Shown here: positions 1 to 7,818 of the stretch, piece after piece
Layout: each line of letters opens with the position of its first letter
Position numbering within the stretch: position 1 is the first letter of the stretch
Assembly (NCBI GenBank): GCA_017451665.1
Contig: JAFTNX010000139.1
Span: forward strand, 1-11,473
Length of the DNA stretch: 11,473 bases
Origin: Oscillospiraceae bacterium
GTDB taxonomy: Bacteria; Bacillota; Clostridia; Oscillospirales; Ruminococcaceae
Direction of reading: 5' to 3'
Made by a program: the position numbers and the translations under genes
Notes under the pieces: generated by a model
What the model saw: the letters and a program-made list of their open reading frames with translations, nothing else
Database searches by the model: none
What the model was told of the DNA's origin: nothing

Positions 1-850
1 AAAAAGGCTGTAATTCAAAATCATAACAAGCTAAAATTTCACCAGCTGTATTTATAATCGCCTGGTATCTGTTTAAATCCTCACGGATTATTTCTCCTAA
101 AATGTAATCATTGCTGTCTTTTGTGATAATGCCCGATATATTTGTGATGTAAAAGTCTTTGGTATCAAAACATATTGCAGATGTATCATCTTCGGAATTA
201 TAAACATAAAGCTGGTTTTCAAAGCAGTAGTAAATTCTCCTGCAATCCTCACTTACAAAAGCCGAATCGTATTTCTGGTAATTAAAGCTGTAAAGCTTAT
301 TCAGTTCATAATCGTAAATTGTATAAACTAAGCCTTCGTCTCTTTCGTCTGAAATAACAAAGCCTTCCGATTTGTTTTCTAAATAAGCTGATTGGCTGTC
401 AAGCTCTATCAAGTCGGATATTTCCTTTGTCTGTCTGTCGATTTTATATACAACGCTTTTTGTTTCCTGTGCTACGTCGTCGTATAAATTGTCAGGACGT
501 TCAGAAAACTCACAATAAACAACAGCGTAGCTGTCGTCATAGCTTAATACCATTAAATCACAAAGATACAACCCTTCAAATAATGATTGATATTTTACAA
601 ATGATACAAGCTGTACCTTGTTGTCTGCGTCAAGATATTTATCAGTGTATTCCTTTGAACCGTTCAGCTCAAATAAAAGCAAATCAGGCTCTTCTGTATT
701 TGTGCTGTCAACAGTAGTTGTTGTGGCAACAGTGGTGGTTACAGAATTTTTTTTGCTATCTGCTTTTTCATTGTCTTTTTTGTCACAACCACTTAAACAT
801 AAGCTTAAACCAAGTGCTGTAAACAGACAAATCAACCTCTTTTTCAGCAT
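1..850 (-). CDS. Lipoprotein of unknown function (partial, C-terminus outside window)
   Basis: An uninterrupted minus-strand frame runs from an ATG at 850 to the window edge (283 codons), so the C-terminus is missing. The first 22 residues form a lipoprotein signal peptide: KKR, a hydrophobic stretch, then the lipobox LSGC with Cys22 as the likely lipidated residue. A linker rich in Lys, Asp and Thr follows (VTTTVATTTTVD). The rest is acidic and tyrosine-rich, with short strand-like repeats such as VVYKIDRQTKEI and YTIYDYELNKLYSF, which suggest a beta-propeller or TolB-like fold. That fold is a guess from appearance; I do not recognise the family. An AGAAAGGA ribosome binding site lies 8 to 9 bases before the ATG. 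The gene has its own promoter and is separated by a palindromic element from the BMP gene upstream, so it need not share that gene's function. It is expected to sit on the outer face of the membrane. Confidence 0.88.
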   Translation of the reverse strand, partial: MLKKRLICLFTALGLSLCLSGCDKKDNEKADSKKNSVTTTVATTTTVDSTNTEEPDLLLFELNGSKEYTDKYLDADNKVQLVSFVKYQSLFEGLYLCDLMVLSYDDSYAVVYCEFSERPDNLYDDVAQETKSVVYKIDRQTKEISDLIELDSQSAYLENKSEGFVISDERDEGLVYTIYDYELNKLYSFNYQKYDSAFVSEDCRRIYYCFENQLYVYNSEDDTSAICFDTKDFYITNISGIITKDSNDYILGEIIREDLNRYQAIINTAGEILACYDFELQPF

Positions 851-882
851 TATAAATATCCTTTCTGAAAGTCATTTTTGTT

Positions 883-911
883 ATTATATCACATTAAAAA
901 CCATTTTTCAA
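883..911 (-). promoter_or_regulatory. Sigma-A promoter of the lipoprotein gene
   Basis: On the minus strand, TTGAAA (906-911) and a perfect TATAAT (883-888) are separated by exactly 17 bases. Transcription would start near 876, giving a leader of about 25 bases before the ATG at 850. This supports independent transcription of the lipoprotein gene. Confidence 0.8.
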
Positions 912-994
912 CAAATAAAATATGTATTTTTTATTTGCTGTTATGTTAAAAAACGGAATAAATCATACTATAGTGTTATTTCTGACACAAATGA

Positions 995-1268
995 TAAAAA
1001 AATCCCCCTTTTAAAGTGAGTGGTCATAAAGAAGTTTTATATGCATTTATCGGGGGACACCTTTCTGAAGAAAGGTTCTCCCTCGAGCCCCCTTCCAAAG
1101 ACTTTTAACGTAAAATCCCATATAGGGTTTAAACCCTATATGGGATTTTAAATTGAAAGTTTTAGGAAAGGAGTTTGAGGAATAACCCTTTTTCAAAAGG
1201 GTTTTCCTCAATAATACGTGTAATACTTCTTTACGGTTACTACCCTTGAAAAGGAGGATTATTTTTTA
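995..1268. repeat. Large nested palindrome, MITE-like intergenic element
   Basis: The stretch folds on itself around a centre between 1130 and 1131. The core 1111-1150 is a perfect palindrome with 20-base arms. Outside it, the left arm (995-1110) and the inverted right arm (1151-1268) still align with scattered mismatches and small gaps. For example, CTTCTTTA appears in the inverted left arm and again at 1227-1234. The ends are TAAAAAAATCCCCCTTTT (left) and, inverted from the right, TAAAAAATAATCCTCCTTTT. Each arm holds its own hairpin (about 1052-1083 and 1177-1209), so the DNA could form a three-lobed structure. There is no transposase. Terminal inverted repeats, a possible TA at each end and the small size fit a non-autonomous MITE or a REP-like repeat. 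No target duplication beyond TA is clear. It lies downstream of the BMP gene and might also end its transcript. Confidence 0.7.
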
Positions 1269-2462
1269 TTCAATAACTTTTATTACATCATCAAGCACAT
1301 AATTAAATGCAGGTGCAGAGCTGTCCTTGTTTTCTTCAAAAGGCTTTTTAAGGGATATTGTATCATTTTCATCATAAGGATTTACACCTGTATAATCCCC
1401 GTAAAACACTTGGATTTTATCCTTTTTGAAATCCTTAATCAGCTTTTCTATATTAGCCTGAGTACCCTCAGCACACACAACGGTATTTATTTCCAGCATT
1501 TTTACCCAGCCTTCTTTAAAACCGCCACCTATGTCATTTCCGTTTACGTTGCCTTCAACGTATTTTTCTATTTCTTCGCCATAAAGCATAGCTTCTACTG
1601 CCTTTACAATATAAGGCTCCCAGTCAATTCGTGAACCTGTAAGATAGGTTGTAGGTGCAACATCAGCCATACTCTGATTGTAGCCTATGTGAAAGACATT
1701 TTTTGTGACGGACGCCTCTTCGCAGGCAACAGCAGGCCCGAAGGTATCAGAATGCTGTGAAATAATAACACAGCCCATATCAATAAGCTCAGAAGCATAC
1801 TGCTTTTCAAGAGAATAGCTTGACCATGTGTTGGTGTATTTTACAAGCATTGTCGCTTCAGGAACAACAGCTCTTATTCCCATAAAAAATGCTGTATATC
1901 CTGATATTACTTCAGCATACGGAAAAGCTGCCACATACCCCACAACAGCTTGTTCAGGTGTGATTAAGCCATTGTCAATAAGCTCTCTGATTTTCATTCC
2001 TGCAACATATCCTGAAATGTAACGTCCCTCGTAGATAGTTCCCATAAATGTGTGGTAATTATCAAGCACAGGGCTTTCGTTTGCGTTTGAACAGGTCGCC
2101 TGACAAAACTCAATGTCAGGATATTTTTCAGCGTATTCCTTTGTTTTTTCGCCGTATCCATAGCTTGTGGAAAAAATAATATCACATTCTTCTTCCACAA
2201 GTGTTTTAAGTGCATTTTCAACATCAGGCTCCGGCACATTATACTGCGCAACAATAGTTACATTTTTAGAATACTTGCTTTCTATGGTGTTCTGTGCCTT
2301 TAAAAAGTTGTGAGTGTATGCCTGGCTTGCGTCACCTACATAAATAAAACCGACCTTGATGTCTTTTGGACTTTTGTCCTCAAAAAGCAAGCTGTGAAGT
2401 ATAAACCCCAGAAGGAGTACGCCTATTGATGAAATAACCGTAATAATGTAAAGTCTTTTCAC
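1266..2462 (-). CDS. BMP/PnrA-family substrate-binding protein, membrane-anchored
   Basis: This 398-residue protein resembles the BMP (PnrA/Med-like) periplasmic-binding family, whose known members bind nucleosides or related compounds for ABC uptake. Residues 5-26 form one hydrophobic segment. There is no lipobox cysteine, so the protein is probably held by an uncleaved N-terminal helix and not by a lipid. The binding fold starts at KVGFIYVGDASQAYTHNF (about 36-53). Later family-like segments are DIIFSTSYGYGE, FMGTIYEGRYISGYVAGM, ISQHSDTFGPA and a C-terminal KEGWVKMLEIN. The start is GTG at 2462, two bases after the stop of the HD-GYP gene, with an AAAGGAGG site 10 bases upstream inside that gene. 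The two genes are therefore an operon and probably translationally coupled. No permease or ATPase of a BMP transporter is nearby, so a sensory role with the upstream protein is inferred. The TAA stop lies in the edge of the palindromic element. Confidence 0.87.
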   Translation of the reverse strand: MKRLYIITVISSIGVLLLGFILHSLLFEDKSPKDIKVGFIYVGDASQAYTHNFLKAQNTIESKYSKNVTIVAQYNVPEPDVENALKTLVEEECDIIFSTSYGYGEKTKEYAEKYPDIEFCQATCSNANESPVLDNYHTFMGTIYEGRYISGYVAGMKIRELIDNGLITPEQAVVGYVAAFPYAEVISGYTAFFMGIRAVVPEATMLVKYTNTWSSYSLEKQYASELIDMGCVIISQHSDTFGPAVACEEASVTKNVFHIGYNQSMADVAPTTYLTGSRIDWEPYIVKAVEAMLYGEEIEKYVEGNVNGNDIGGGFKEGWVKMLEINTVVCAEGTQANIEKLIKDFKKDKIQVFYGDYTGVNPYDENDTISLKKPFEENKDSSAPAFNYVLDDVIKVIE

Positions 2463-2464
2463 AA

Positions 2465-5400
2465 TCAGTCAGCCTCCTTTGAGATATTTGTGTTATAAAT
2501 GCTGTTGATGTCAATTTCGCCGTCCTTGATGATTTCAAGCATAATATCAACAAGCTTCGGGTCAAACTGAGTACCCTTGTTCTTTTCGATTTCTGAAAGA
2601 ACAAAATCAAAGTCCAGCTTTTTTCTGTATACACGGTTTGCAGTCATAGCGTCAAATGCGTCGGCAAGCCCGATAATTCTCGCATTAAGAGGGATTTCCT
2701 CGCCTTTGAGTCCGTGCATATAACCACGTCCGTCGTATCTTTCGTGGTGGTATAAAGCACCTTCTGATACGTTGTCAACAAGGGTGAAATTCTTTAAAAT
2801 TTCAGCACCTCTTATAACGTGGGATTTCATTATAGCGTATTCATCATCAGTAAGTCTGTCAGGCTTTTTAAGTACGCTGTCAGGAATACCGATTTTGCCG
2901 ATGTCGTGGAGCAGGGCAGTTTTCTTCAGGTTTTCGCACTGCTCCTCATCATACCCAAGACGCTTGGCAATCATAATAGAGTATTCGGATACTCTTACAG
3001 AGTGCTGACTTGTGTTTTCGTCCTTTGCGTCAACGGTTTTAGCGATAGTAAGAATTGTTTCGTTACTGAGCTTAACGTGTTCCTTTGCAAGTTCAAGTTC
3101 TTTTTTCTGTAAATTCAGCGTTCTCTGTACCTGAGTTCTTGCAAAAAGCCAGCCGATATATCCACCTGCAATAATGATAATTCCAATCATATAGATTCGA
3201 AACCACCAGTTTTCGTGGATTTGTTTTTCCTTCACTATTTTATGAAGGCTTTCAGCCACTACTTCATTTCCGGTGCTGTCAAGCACAGCAATGTGAAATG
3301 TGTATTCGCCGGTAGGGAGGTTTGTATAAACAATACTTGTAAGCTCGCTCTGAAGCATAGTTTTTGGCTTTTTGTCAAAGCCTTCAAGATAAACTCTCAC
3401 ATAAGGGTCGTTTAAGGTGTAGTTGACAATTTCAGGTGTAATTTCAATTCGTGTGCTTTTGTTTGGGATTTCTATTACCTCGCCTCTTTCAACGTTATAC
3501 CTTTCATCATCAATAATAATCTGCTTTAAAAGCATACGATAAGAACGCTTTGTAACATTGTAATCAGAAAGATTCACCTTTAATACGCCTGTATCACATG
3601 CAAGATAAAGATGCCCGTCGTCATCAACATAATTCCAGCAGAATGGGGTTATGCTTTTGGAAAGTCCTTTTTTCTCGTTTAAAAGCTCATATTCAATTTC
3701 TTTGTTTTCAATGAGCTTGTTAGTGTCGGCAACATAAATTCCAGCTGAACAAAGAATAAAGCAGGTATCATTATTGATTACAATATCAAAGTTGTTGTAA
3801 TAAGGGAAGTTGTCAAGATGGGTTATGTTATAATCACTGTCCATATAGCAAAGACCGTTGCTTGTAACAATAAAAGTCCCTTTGGTTTTTTCGTCATAAA
3901 TCATTCGGAGAATAATTTTTGAGCTAAGACCATCTTCACGTCTTAAAGTCTTGACAACCTGCTTGTCCTTTATAACATAAATTCCGTCACCATCAGTACC
4001 TGCAAGCAGACTGCCGTCAGGGTGTGAAAGAAGACATAATGTCTTTGGATTTGTAAGCCCCTGGGAAGCTCCCATTGTGTATGTAACTTCATCATCACTG
4101 ATAAAAGTAAGCCCTGAGTCGCTTGCAAGCACTATCGTCTTGTCGCTAAGCTCCACTATGTTTTCAAATTTGCCACCAAGAGCACCGTTAAGCACATTGT
4201 AATGTAGCTTTTCGCCGCTTGTTGTATACTGATAAGCGCAGGAATTGTCGGTTGCAATCCAAAGGTCGTTGTCGCTGTCTACCATCATAAAATTGATATT
4301 GTCATCAGCAACAATAGCAGACATTTCGTGTTCCACTTCGTAATAGTTTTTTTCGTCAATTACGGTAATTCCTTTGTTTGTGCCAAAAATCAGATTATCG
4401 TCGTGAGATACAATTGAGTTTACGATACAGCTGTCAAGACCTGCCTGATTATAAATATCTGTAAAAGCCGTTTGTGATAGCTTTAAAAGACCAAAGCTTG
4501 AAGAAGTAAACCATAGATTTTTCTGATAATCTACAAGCATGTGTTCGATTGAGCTTGCAAATTTATTAGTGTTTATTTTGATATATTCACCATCGCTTGT
4601 AAAAAAGCCTGCGCCTTCATCAGCACATACATAAACGCCTTTTTCATCAACAGAAGTCAAAGAGTTGATGTTTAAAATACCTTTACATTCATTGTTGAGA
4701 ATTATTTTGAGTATGTTATTCTTGTATTCGTAATATTCAATATATCCGTTGTCACTTGCAACATAAAGGTTTCCGTTTCTGTCAAACTGACAAGCTGTAT
4801 ATCTGTGTGTTACCTGATTACAGGTTCTTTCAAGTATAATTTCAGAACCGTTTATAATAAATAATTTACCTTCGTTGGTTACAACAGCAATATTACCGTT
4901 GTTGTCTGCGCTGATACTACAAGCGTATGAAACCTCCTCAATTACATCAGAAACCACAAGTCCGCTTGACAGAGTAATCACAGCAAGATAAGAAGTTGTG
5001 CCCACATAATAATCTCCGTTTGTACTTTTAGTAATGCATCTTACAGAGTCAGAGGGAAGTCCCTTATCCTGATTTATAACATTTGAAATACTTTCGTTTA
5101 TTGATATGGAAAGCCCGCTGTCGTTTGTTCCTATCCACAATCTGCCTTCCTCGTCGGTATAAAGACAGTTTACATTTTTTACCGACTCAAACTCATTCAT
5201 AAGCTTGAATTCTGAACCGTTATATCGATAAATTCCACTGTTTGTTCCTATCCATAAAATACCGTCAGCAGTCTGTGCTATGTCGTTTACAGTACCACCA
5301 ATAATGCTGTTTTCTGAGTTGTAAACCGTCTGAACATAGCTTTCGGTCACATATTCATCTGAGTATTCGCTTCCGTATACAGGTATGTAATTTACAGTAG

Positions 5401-6022
5401 CTGATAATCCTATCATAACTGCAATAATCACAGCAGAGTTTTTTACAACTGATTTTTTCAATCCGGGTTTCTTTTTGTGATTTTTAATAAAGTGTATCAG
5501 CTTAAAGAAAAAGCAGACAATTCCCATAGATACAATCTTGTCAAGAAAATCCATATAGAATTCGCCAACAACATAGCATACATAGTCATTCCAGCCAAAG
5601 CCCTTTACATAATCAATAACACCGTCGCCCCAGATATTTCCGGTTCTGCCGTTTTGGAAAATAATATTTAAAGGAGAGGAAATAACAACGCATACAATAG
5701 TTGTCAGAAAGCTTGTTGACAACAGATTAAAGGTATCCTTAAACATATCTTTTTTAGCACATAAACCTATGGTTATACCTACAGCACAGTTGGTTATGGC
5801 GTATATGTAGGATAATGTATTTGAAAATCCGTAAAGAATATTTACCGTTACACCTACAACAGCACCACATACAGGCCCCATACTGTAAGCTACAAGAATT
5901 GTACCAATCGAGTCAAGCCATAAAGGTAGCTGAGCAGTTACGGCTATGAACTTGCCGATATAATTAAGCAATATACAAGCTATAACAAATAAAGCAACCT
6001 GATAGCTTTTTTTGTTTTTCAT
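2465..6022 (-). CDS. Membrane sensor with ECF-S-like, double beta-propeller, Y_Y_Y and HD-GYP domains
   Basis: A 1185-residue protein. Residues 1-180 hold about six membrane helices and a PLWLDSIGTILVAYSMGP segment typical of ECF-S-like membrane modules. A basic loop (NHKKKPGLKK) and a further helix (about 195-213) lead outside. Residues 240-820 carry 14 propeller-type blades (LWIGTNSGIYRYNG at 256, LWIGTNDSGLSI at 295), enough for two seven-bladed propellers. A Y_Y_Y-like domain follows (about 855-925), then a helix (940-961), a coiled linker and an HD-GYP domain (about 990-1170). HD-GYP enzymes hydrolyse cyclic-di-GMP. The metal ligands appear complete: His1007, His1039-Asp1040, His1068, His1092-His1093 and Asp1121; Lys1043 is also kept. 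The GYP motif reads GYM (1100-1102). The predicted topology puts the propellers outside and HD-GYP in the cytoplasm. The ATG at 6022 has a modest GAGG site 7 bases upstream. The ligand is unknown. Confidence 0.9.
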   Translation of the reverse strand: MKNKKSYQVALFVIACILLNYIGKFIAVTAQLPLWLDSIGTILVAYSMGPVCGAVVGVTVNILYGFSNTLSYIYAITNCAVGITIGLCAKKDMFKDTFNLLSTSFLTTIVCVVISSPLNIIFQNGRTGNIWGDGVIDYVKGFGWNDYVCYVVGEFYMDFLDKIVSMGIVCFFFKLIHFIKNHKKKPGLKKSVVKNSAVIIAVMIGLSATVNYIPVYGSEYSDEYVTESYVQTVYNSENSIIGGTVNDIAQTADGILWIGTNSGIYRYNGSEFKLMNEFESVKNVNCLYTDEEGRLWIGTNDSGLSISINESISNVINQDKGLPSDSVRCITKSTNGDYYVGTTSYLAVITLSSGLVVSDVIEEVSYACSISADNNGNIAVVTNEGKLFIINGSEIILERTCNQVTHRYTACQFDRNGNLYVASDNGYIEYYEYKNNILKIILNNECKGILNINSLTSVDEKGVYVCADEGAGFFTSDGEYIKINTNKFASSIEHMLVDYQKNLWFTSSSFGLLKLSQTAFTDIYNQAGLDSCIVNSIVSHDDNLIFGTNKGITVIDEKNYYEVEHEMSAIVADDNINFMMVDSDNDLWIATDNSCAYQYTTSGEKLHYNVLNGALGGKFENIVELSDKTIVLASDSGLTFISDDEVTYTMGASQGLTNPKTLCLLSHPDGSLLAGTDGDGIYVIKDKQVVKTLRREDGLSSKIILRMIYDEKTKGTFIVTSNGLCYMDSDYNITHLDNFPYYNNFDIVINNDTCFILCSAGIYVADTNKLIENKEIEYELLNEKKGLSKSITPFCWNYVDDDGHLYLACDTGVLKVNLSDYNVTKRSYRMLLKQIIIDDERYNVERGEVIEIPNKSTRIEITPEIVNYTLNDPYVRVYLEGFDKKPKTMLQSELTSIVYTNLPTGEYTFHIAVLDSTGNEVVAESLHKIVKEKQIHENWWFRIYMIGIIIIAGGYIGWLFARTQVQRTLNLQKKELELAKEHVKLSNETILTIAKTVDAKDENTSQHSVRVSEYSIMIAKRLGYDEEQCENLKKTALLHDIGKIGIPDSVLKKPDRLTDDEYAIMKSHVIRGAEILKNFTLVDNVSEGALYHHERYDGRGYMHGLKGEEIPLNARIIGLADAFDAMTANRVYRKKLDFDFVLSEIEKNKGTQFDPKLVDIMLEIIKDGEIDINSIYNTNISKEAD

Positions 6023-6101
6023 TTTATAACCTCATTTCAATACTTCGCTATCCACTCGAAAAAATTTGTCGGAATTGACAGTTTGTTTCTAAAAGGATAC
6101 C

Positions 6102-6152
6102 TATACATAATATATACATAATCTACCATTTTAAATTATACACGTTATGTAT
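6102..6152. promoter_or_regulatory. Candidate operator: repeated TACATAA motifs over the HD-GYP promoter
   Basis: TATACATAAT occurs twice on the plus strand, at 6102-6111 and 6113-6122, offset by 11 bases or about one helical turn, just downstream of the predicted transcription start. The same TACATAA core appears inverted at 6145-6151 between the -35 and -10 boxes, where ATACA-N5-TGTAT (6138-6152) forms a dyad. The arrangement suits a repressor site but is also AT-rich sequence that could recur by chance. Confidence 0.35.
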
Positions 6153-6163
6153 TTATTTGTCAA
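6135..6163 (-). promoter_or_regulatory. Consensus sigma-A promoter of the HD-GYP/BMP operon
   Basis: Reading the minus strand, a perfect TTGACA (6158-6163) and a perfect TATAAT (6135-6140) are exactly 17 bases apart. The start would be near 6128, leaving a leader of about 105 bases before the ATG at 6022. The leader contains a weak TGTC/GACA stem but no riboswitch that I recognise. So strong a promoter suggests high expression or control by a repressor. Confidence 0.88.
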
Positions 6164-6199
6164 TTAAAAAACGACGTATTATTGAATAATACGTCGTTT
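6164..6199 (-). terminator. Intrinsic terminator of the asparagine synthetase homologue
   Basis: A perfect 14-base-pair stem (6169-6182 with 6186-6199) closes a 3-base loop. On the minus strand it is followed directly by a run of T. It starts 7 bases past the TAA of the gene, and its T-run abuts the -35 box of the next promoter, so the two units are tightly packed but separately transcribed. Confidence 0.92.
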
Positions 6200-6205
6200 A
6201 AATTC

Positions 6206-7744
6206 TTATCTCTTTTCAAAATATTCCTCATACCACACAAGGAAAGTGTAAATAGTCCAGATTTTTCTCCAGTTGTCGCTGTTTCCACCGATGTATTCTT
6301 CCCAGATAGCGTTTACTGCTTCCTTGTTGAAGAATTTTTCACAGCTTTCACCGGTCAGCTTTGCAACCACGTCACCGTTGTAGCGTGAATCAGCAAGCCA
6401 CATTCTGATAGGAACGATAAATCCGAGCTTTTTTCTGAATGCAATGTCCTCAGGCAGAACCTTTGATGCAGCTGTTCTGAAAGCAACCTTGTTCTGTTCG
6501 TCGTTAACCTTAAAGCGTGAAGGCATTCTTGATGCAATGTCAAAAATTCTTCTGTCAGTAAGTGGCATTCTTACTTCAAGCCCTGCAGCCTCACTCATCT
6601 TGTCAACGTTAAGATAAATGTCCCCTTCAAGCCAAATCTGAATGTCAATGTCACTCATTTTTGTAAGAGGGTCTTTGCCTTCGTTTTCAAGATAGATATT
6701 CTTTGCAATGTTGATAGGGAGAATGTCCTCGTTGTAGCTTACAAGAAGGTTTTTCTTTTCTTCTTCCTTCATAATGTTAGTGTTTCCAACGTAGAAAGTC
6801 TTTAAGTTTTCGCCATATCTTTCAGCGTTGCGATACATATTGTACCCACCGAAAAATTCGTCAGCACCCTCACCTGAATAACACAGCTTTGTATTTTTAG
6901 CAGTTTCACGACAGCAGATAGCAAAAGCAATAGCCGAAGCGTCACCAAGAGGCTGTTCCATATTATACATAACGTAAGGCACAACAGAGAAGTAGTCTTC
7001 AGGTGTTACAAGGCATCTGTTGTTCTTTCTTCCTAAGATGTCAGCAGTAACCTTTGCAAGTCCCGACTCGTCAAATCTTTCATCGTCGTATCCGCAAGAA
7101 TTTGTAACCTCAACGTCTGTCATAGCAAGCACATAAGATGAGTCAACCCCACCTGAAAGAAAGCTTTCAGCGTATTCCTTTTCTTCCTTGACTTCAGGAA
7201 TGATTTCCTTTATTGTGCTGTGAATTTCATCTGCCCACTCTGAAAGTGACTTTTCCTCGTCAGCGTTAAATTCAGGCTTCCAGTAACGTGTGATTTCAAG
7301 CTTTCCGTTTTCAAAAACAAGGTATCTTCCAGGCATAAGCTTTTTGATGCCCTTAAAGAATGTGTCCTCGCCACCTACATAAGTAAGGCTCATATATATC
7401 TGAAGCATATCAACATTCAGCTCTTTTACAAAGCCGTCAGCTTCAAGAATTTTTCTAATCATAGTGCCGTAAAGCAGTCTGCCGTCAGCAGTAACGTAAT
7501 AGTAAAAAGGCTTTGTGCCGAACTGGTCTCTCAGGCAGAAAAGTCTGTCGTTTTCTTCGTCAAACAAAGCAAACGCAAACATTCCGTGCATATGCATAGC
7601 CATGTCATAGCCCCATTTTTCATAAGCCTTAACAAGAATTTCCTCTTCACGCTTTTCTCTTGAAAGGGAAGTGTCAATCTGAAGCTCCTCACAAAGAGCC
7701 TTCCAGTTTCTGATGTGTCCACGGTATTCCTTTACAATTGTCAT
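6206..7744 (-). CDS. Asparagine synthetase B-like protein lacking the glutaminase nucleophile
   Basis: A 512-residue homologue of class B asparagine synthetases, which make asparagine from aspartate, ATP and glutamine-derived ammonia. The synthetase domain looks intact: SGGVDSS pyrophosphate loop (197-203), SGEGADEFFGGY (290-301), EVRMPLTDRR (390-399) and KLGFIVPIRMWL near 439. The N-terminal glutaminase domain is incomplete. Family members begin Met-Cys-Gly with Cys as nucleophile; this one begins MTIVKEYRGH, matching roughly residue 70 onward. The usual NGEIYN glutamine-binding motif reads RGHIRN. The remnant MFAFALFDEENDRLFCLRDQFGTKPFYY (55-82) is clear. An in-frame ATG at 7837 exists, but the promoter lies inside that extension, and AAAGGAG sits 7 bases before the ATG at 7744, so 7744 is the start. 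It may use free ammonia, take ammonia from a partner, or modify another substrate. It is a single-gene unit. Confidence 0.88.
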   Translation of the reverse strand: MTIVKEYRGHIRNWKALCEELQIDTSLSREKREEEILVKAYEKWGYDMAMHMHGMFAFALFDEENDRLFCLRDQFGTKPFYYYVTADGRLLYGTMIRKILEADGFVKELNVDMLQIYMSLTYVGGEDTFFKGIKKLMPGRYLVFENGKLEITRYWKPEFNADEEKSLSEWADEIHSTIKEIIPEVKEEKEYAESFLSGGVDSSYVLAMTDVEVTNSCGYDDERFDESGLAKVTADILGRKNNRCLVTPEDYFSVVPYVMYNMEQPLGDASAIAFAICCRETAKNTKLCYSGEGADEFFGGYNMYRNAERYGENLKTFYVGNTNIMKEEEKKNLLVSYNEDILPINIAKNIYLENEGKDPLTKMSDIDIQIWLEGDIYLNVDKMSEAAGLEVRMPLTDRRIFDIASRMPSRFKVNDEQNKVAFRTAASKVLPEDIAFRKKLGFIVPIRMWLADSRYNGDVVAKLTGESCEKFFNKEAVNAIWEEYIGGNSDNWRKIWTIYTFLVWYEEYFEKR

Positions 7745-7781
7745 AAAACTACTCCTTTTAATCAAAAACTCTACATTAAAA

Positions 7782-7810
7782 ATAATACCACAAATTAACC
7801 AAATCGTCAA
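7782..7810 (-). promoter_or_regulatory. Sigma-A promoter of the asparagine synthetase homologue
   Basis: TTGACG (7805-7810) and TATTAT (7782-7787) on the minus strand are 17 bases apart. Transcription would begin near 7775, only about 30 bases before the ATG at 7744. This rules out the longer in-frame start at 7837. Confidence 0.82.
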
Positions 7811-7818
7811 TAAAAAAG

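Noticed and set aside
618..1019. Plus-strand frame of 133 codons opposite the lipoprotein gene
   Set aside because: It is antisense to a lipoprotein with a signal peptide, ribosome binding site and promoter, runs through that promoter, and has no family features.
6066..6080. Spo0A-box-like TTTGTCGGAA in the leader of the HD-GYP gene
   Set aside because: It has one mismatch to the TGTCGAA core, lies about 50 bases downstream of the predicted start and stands alone, so it may be chance.
6023..6128. Cyclic-di-GMP or other riboswitch in the leader of the HD-GYP gene
   Set aside because: The conserved GEMM-type core and a terminator or anti-terminator pair are not visible; only a 4-base stem is present.
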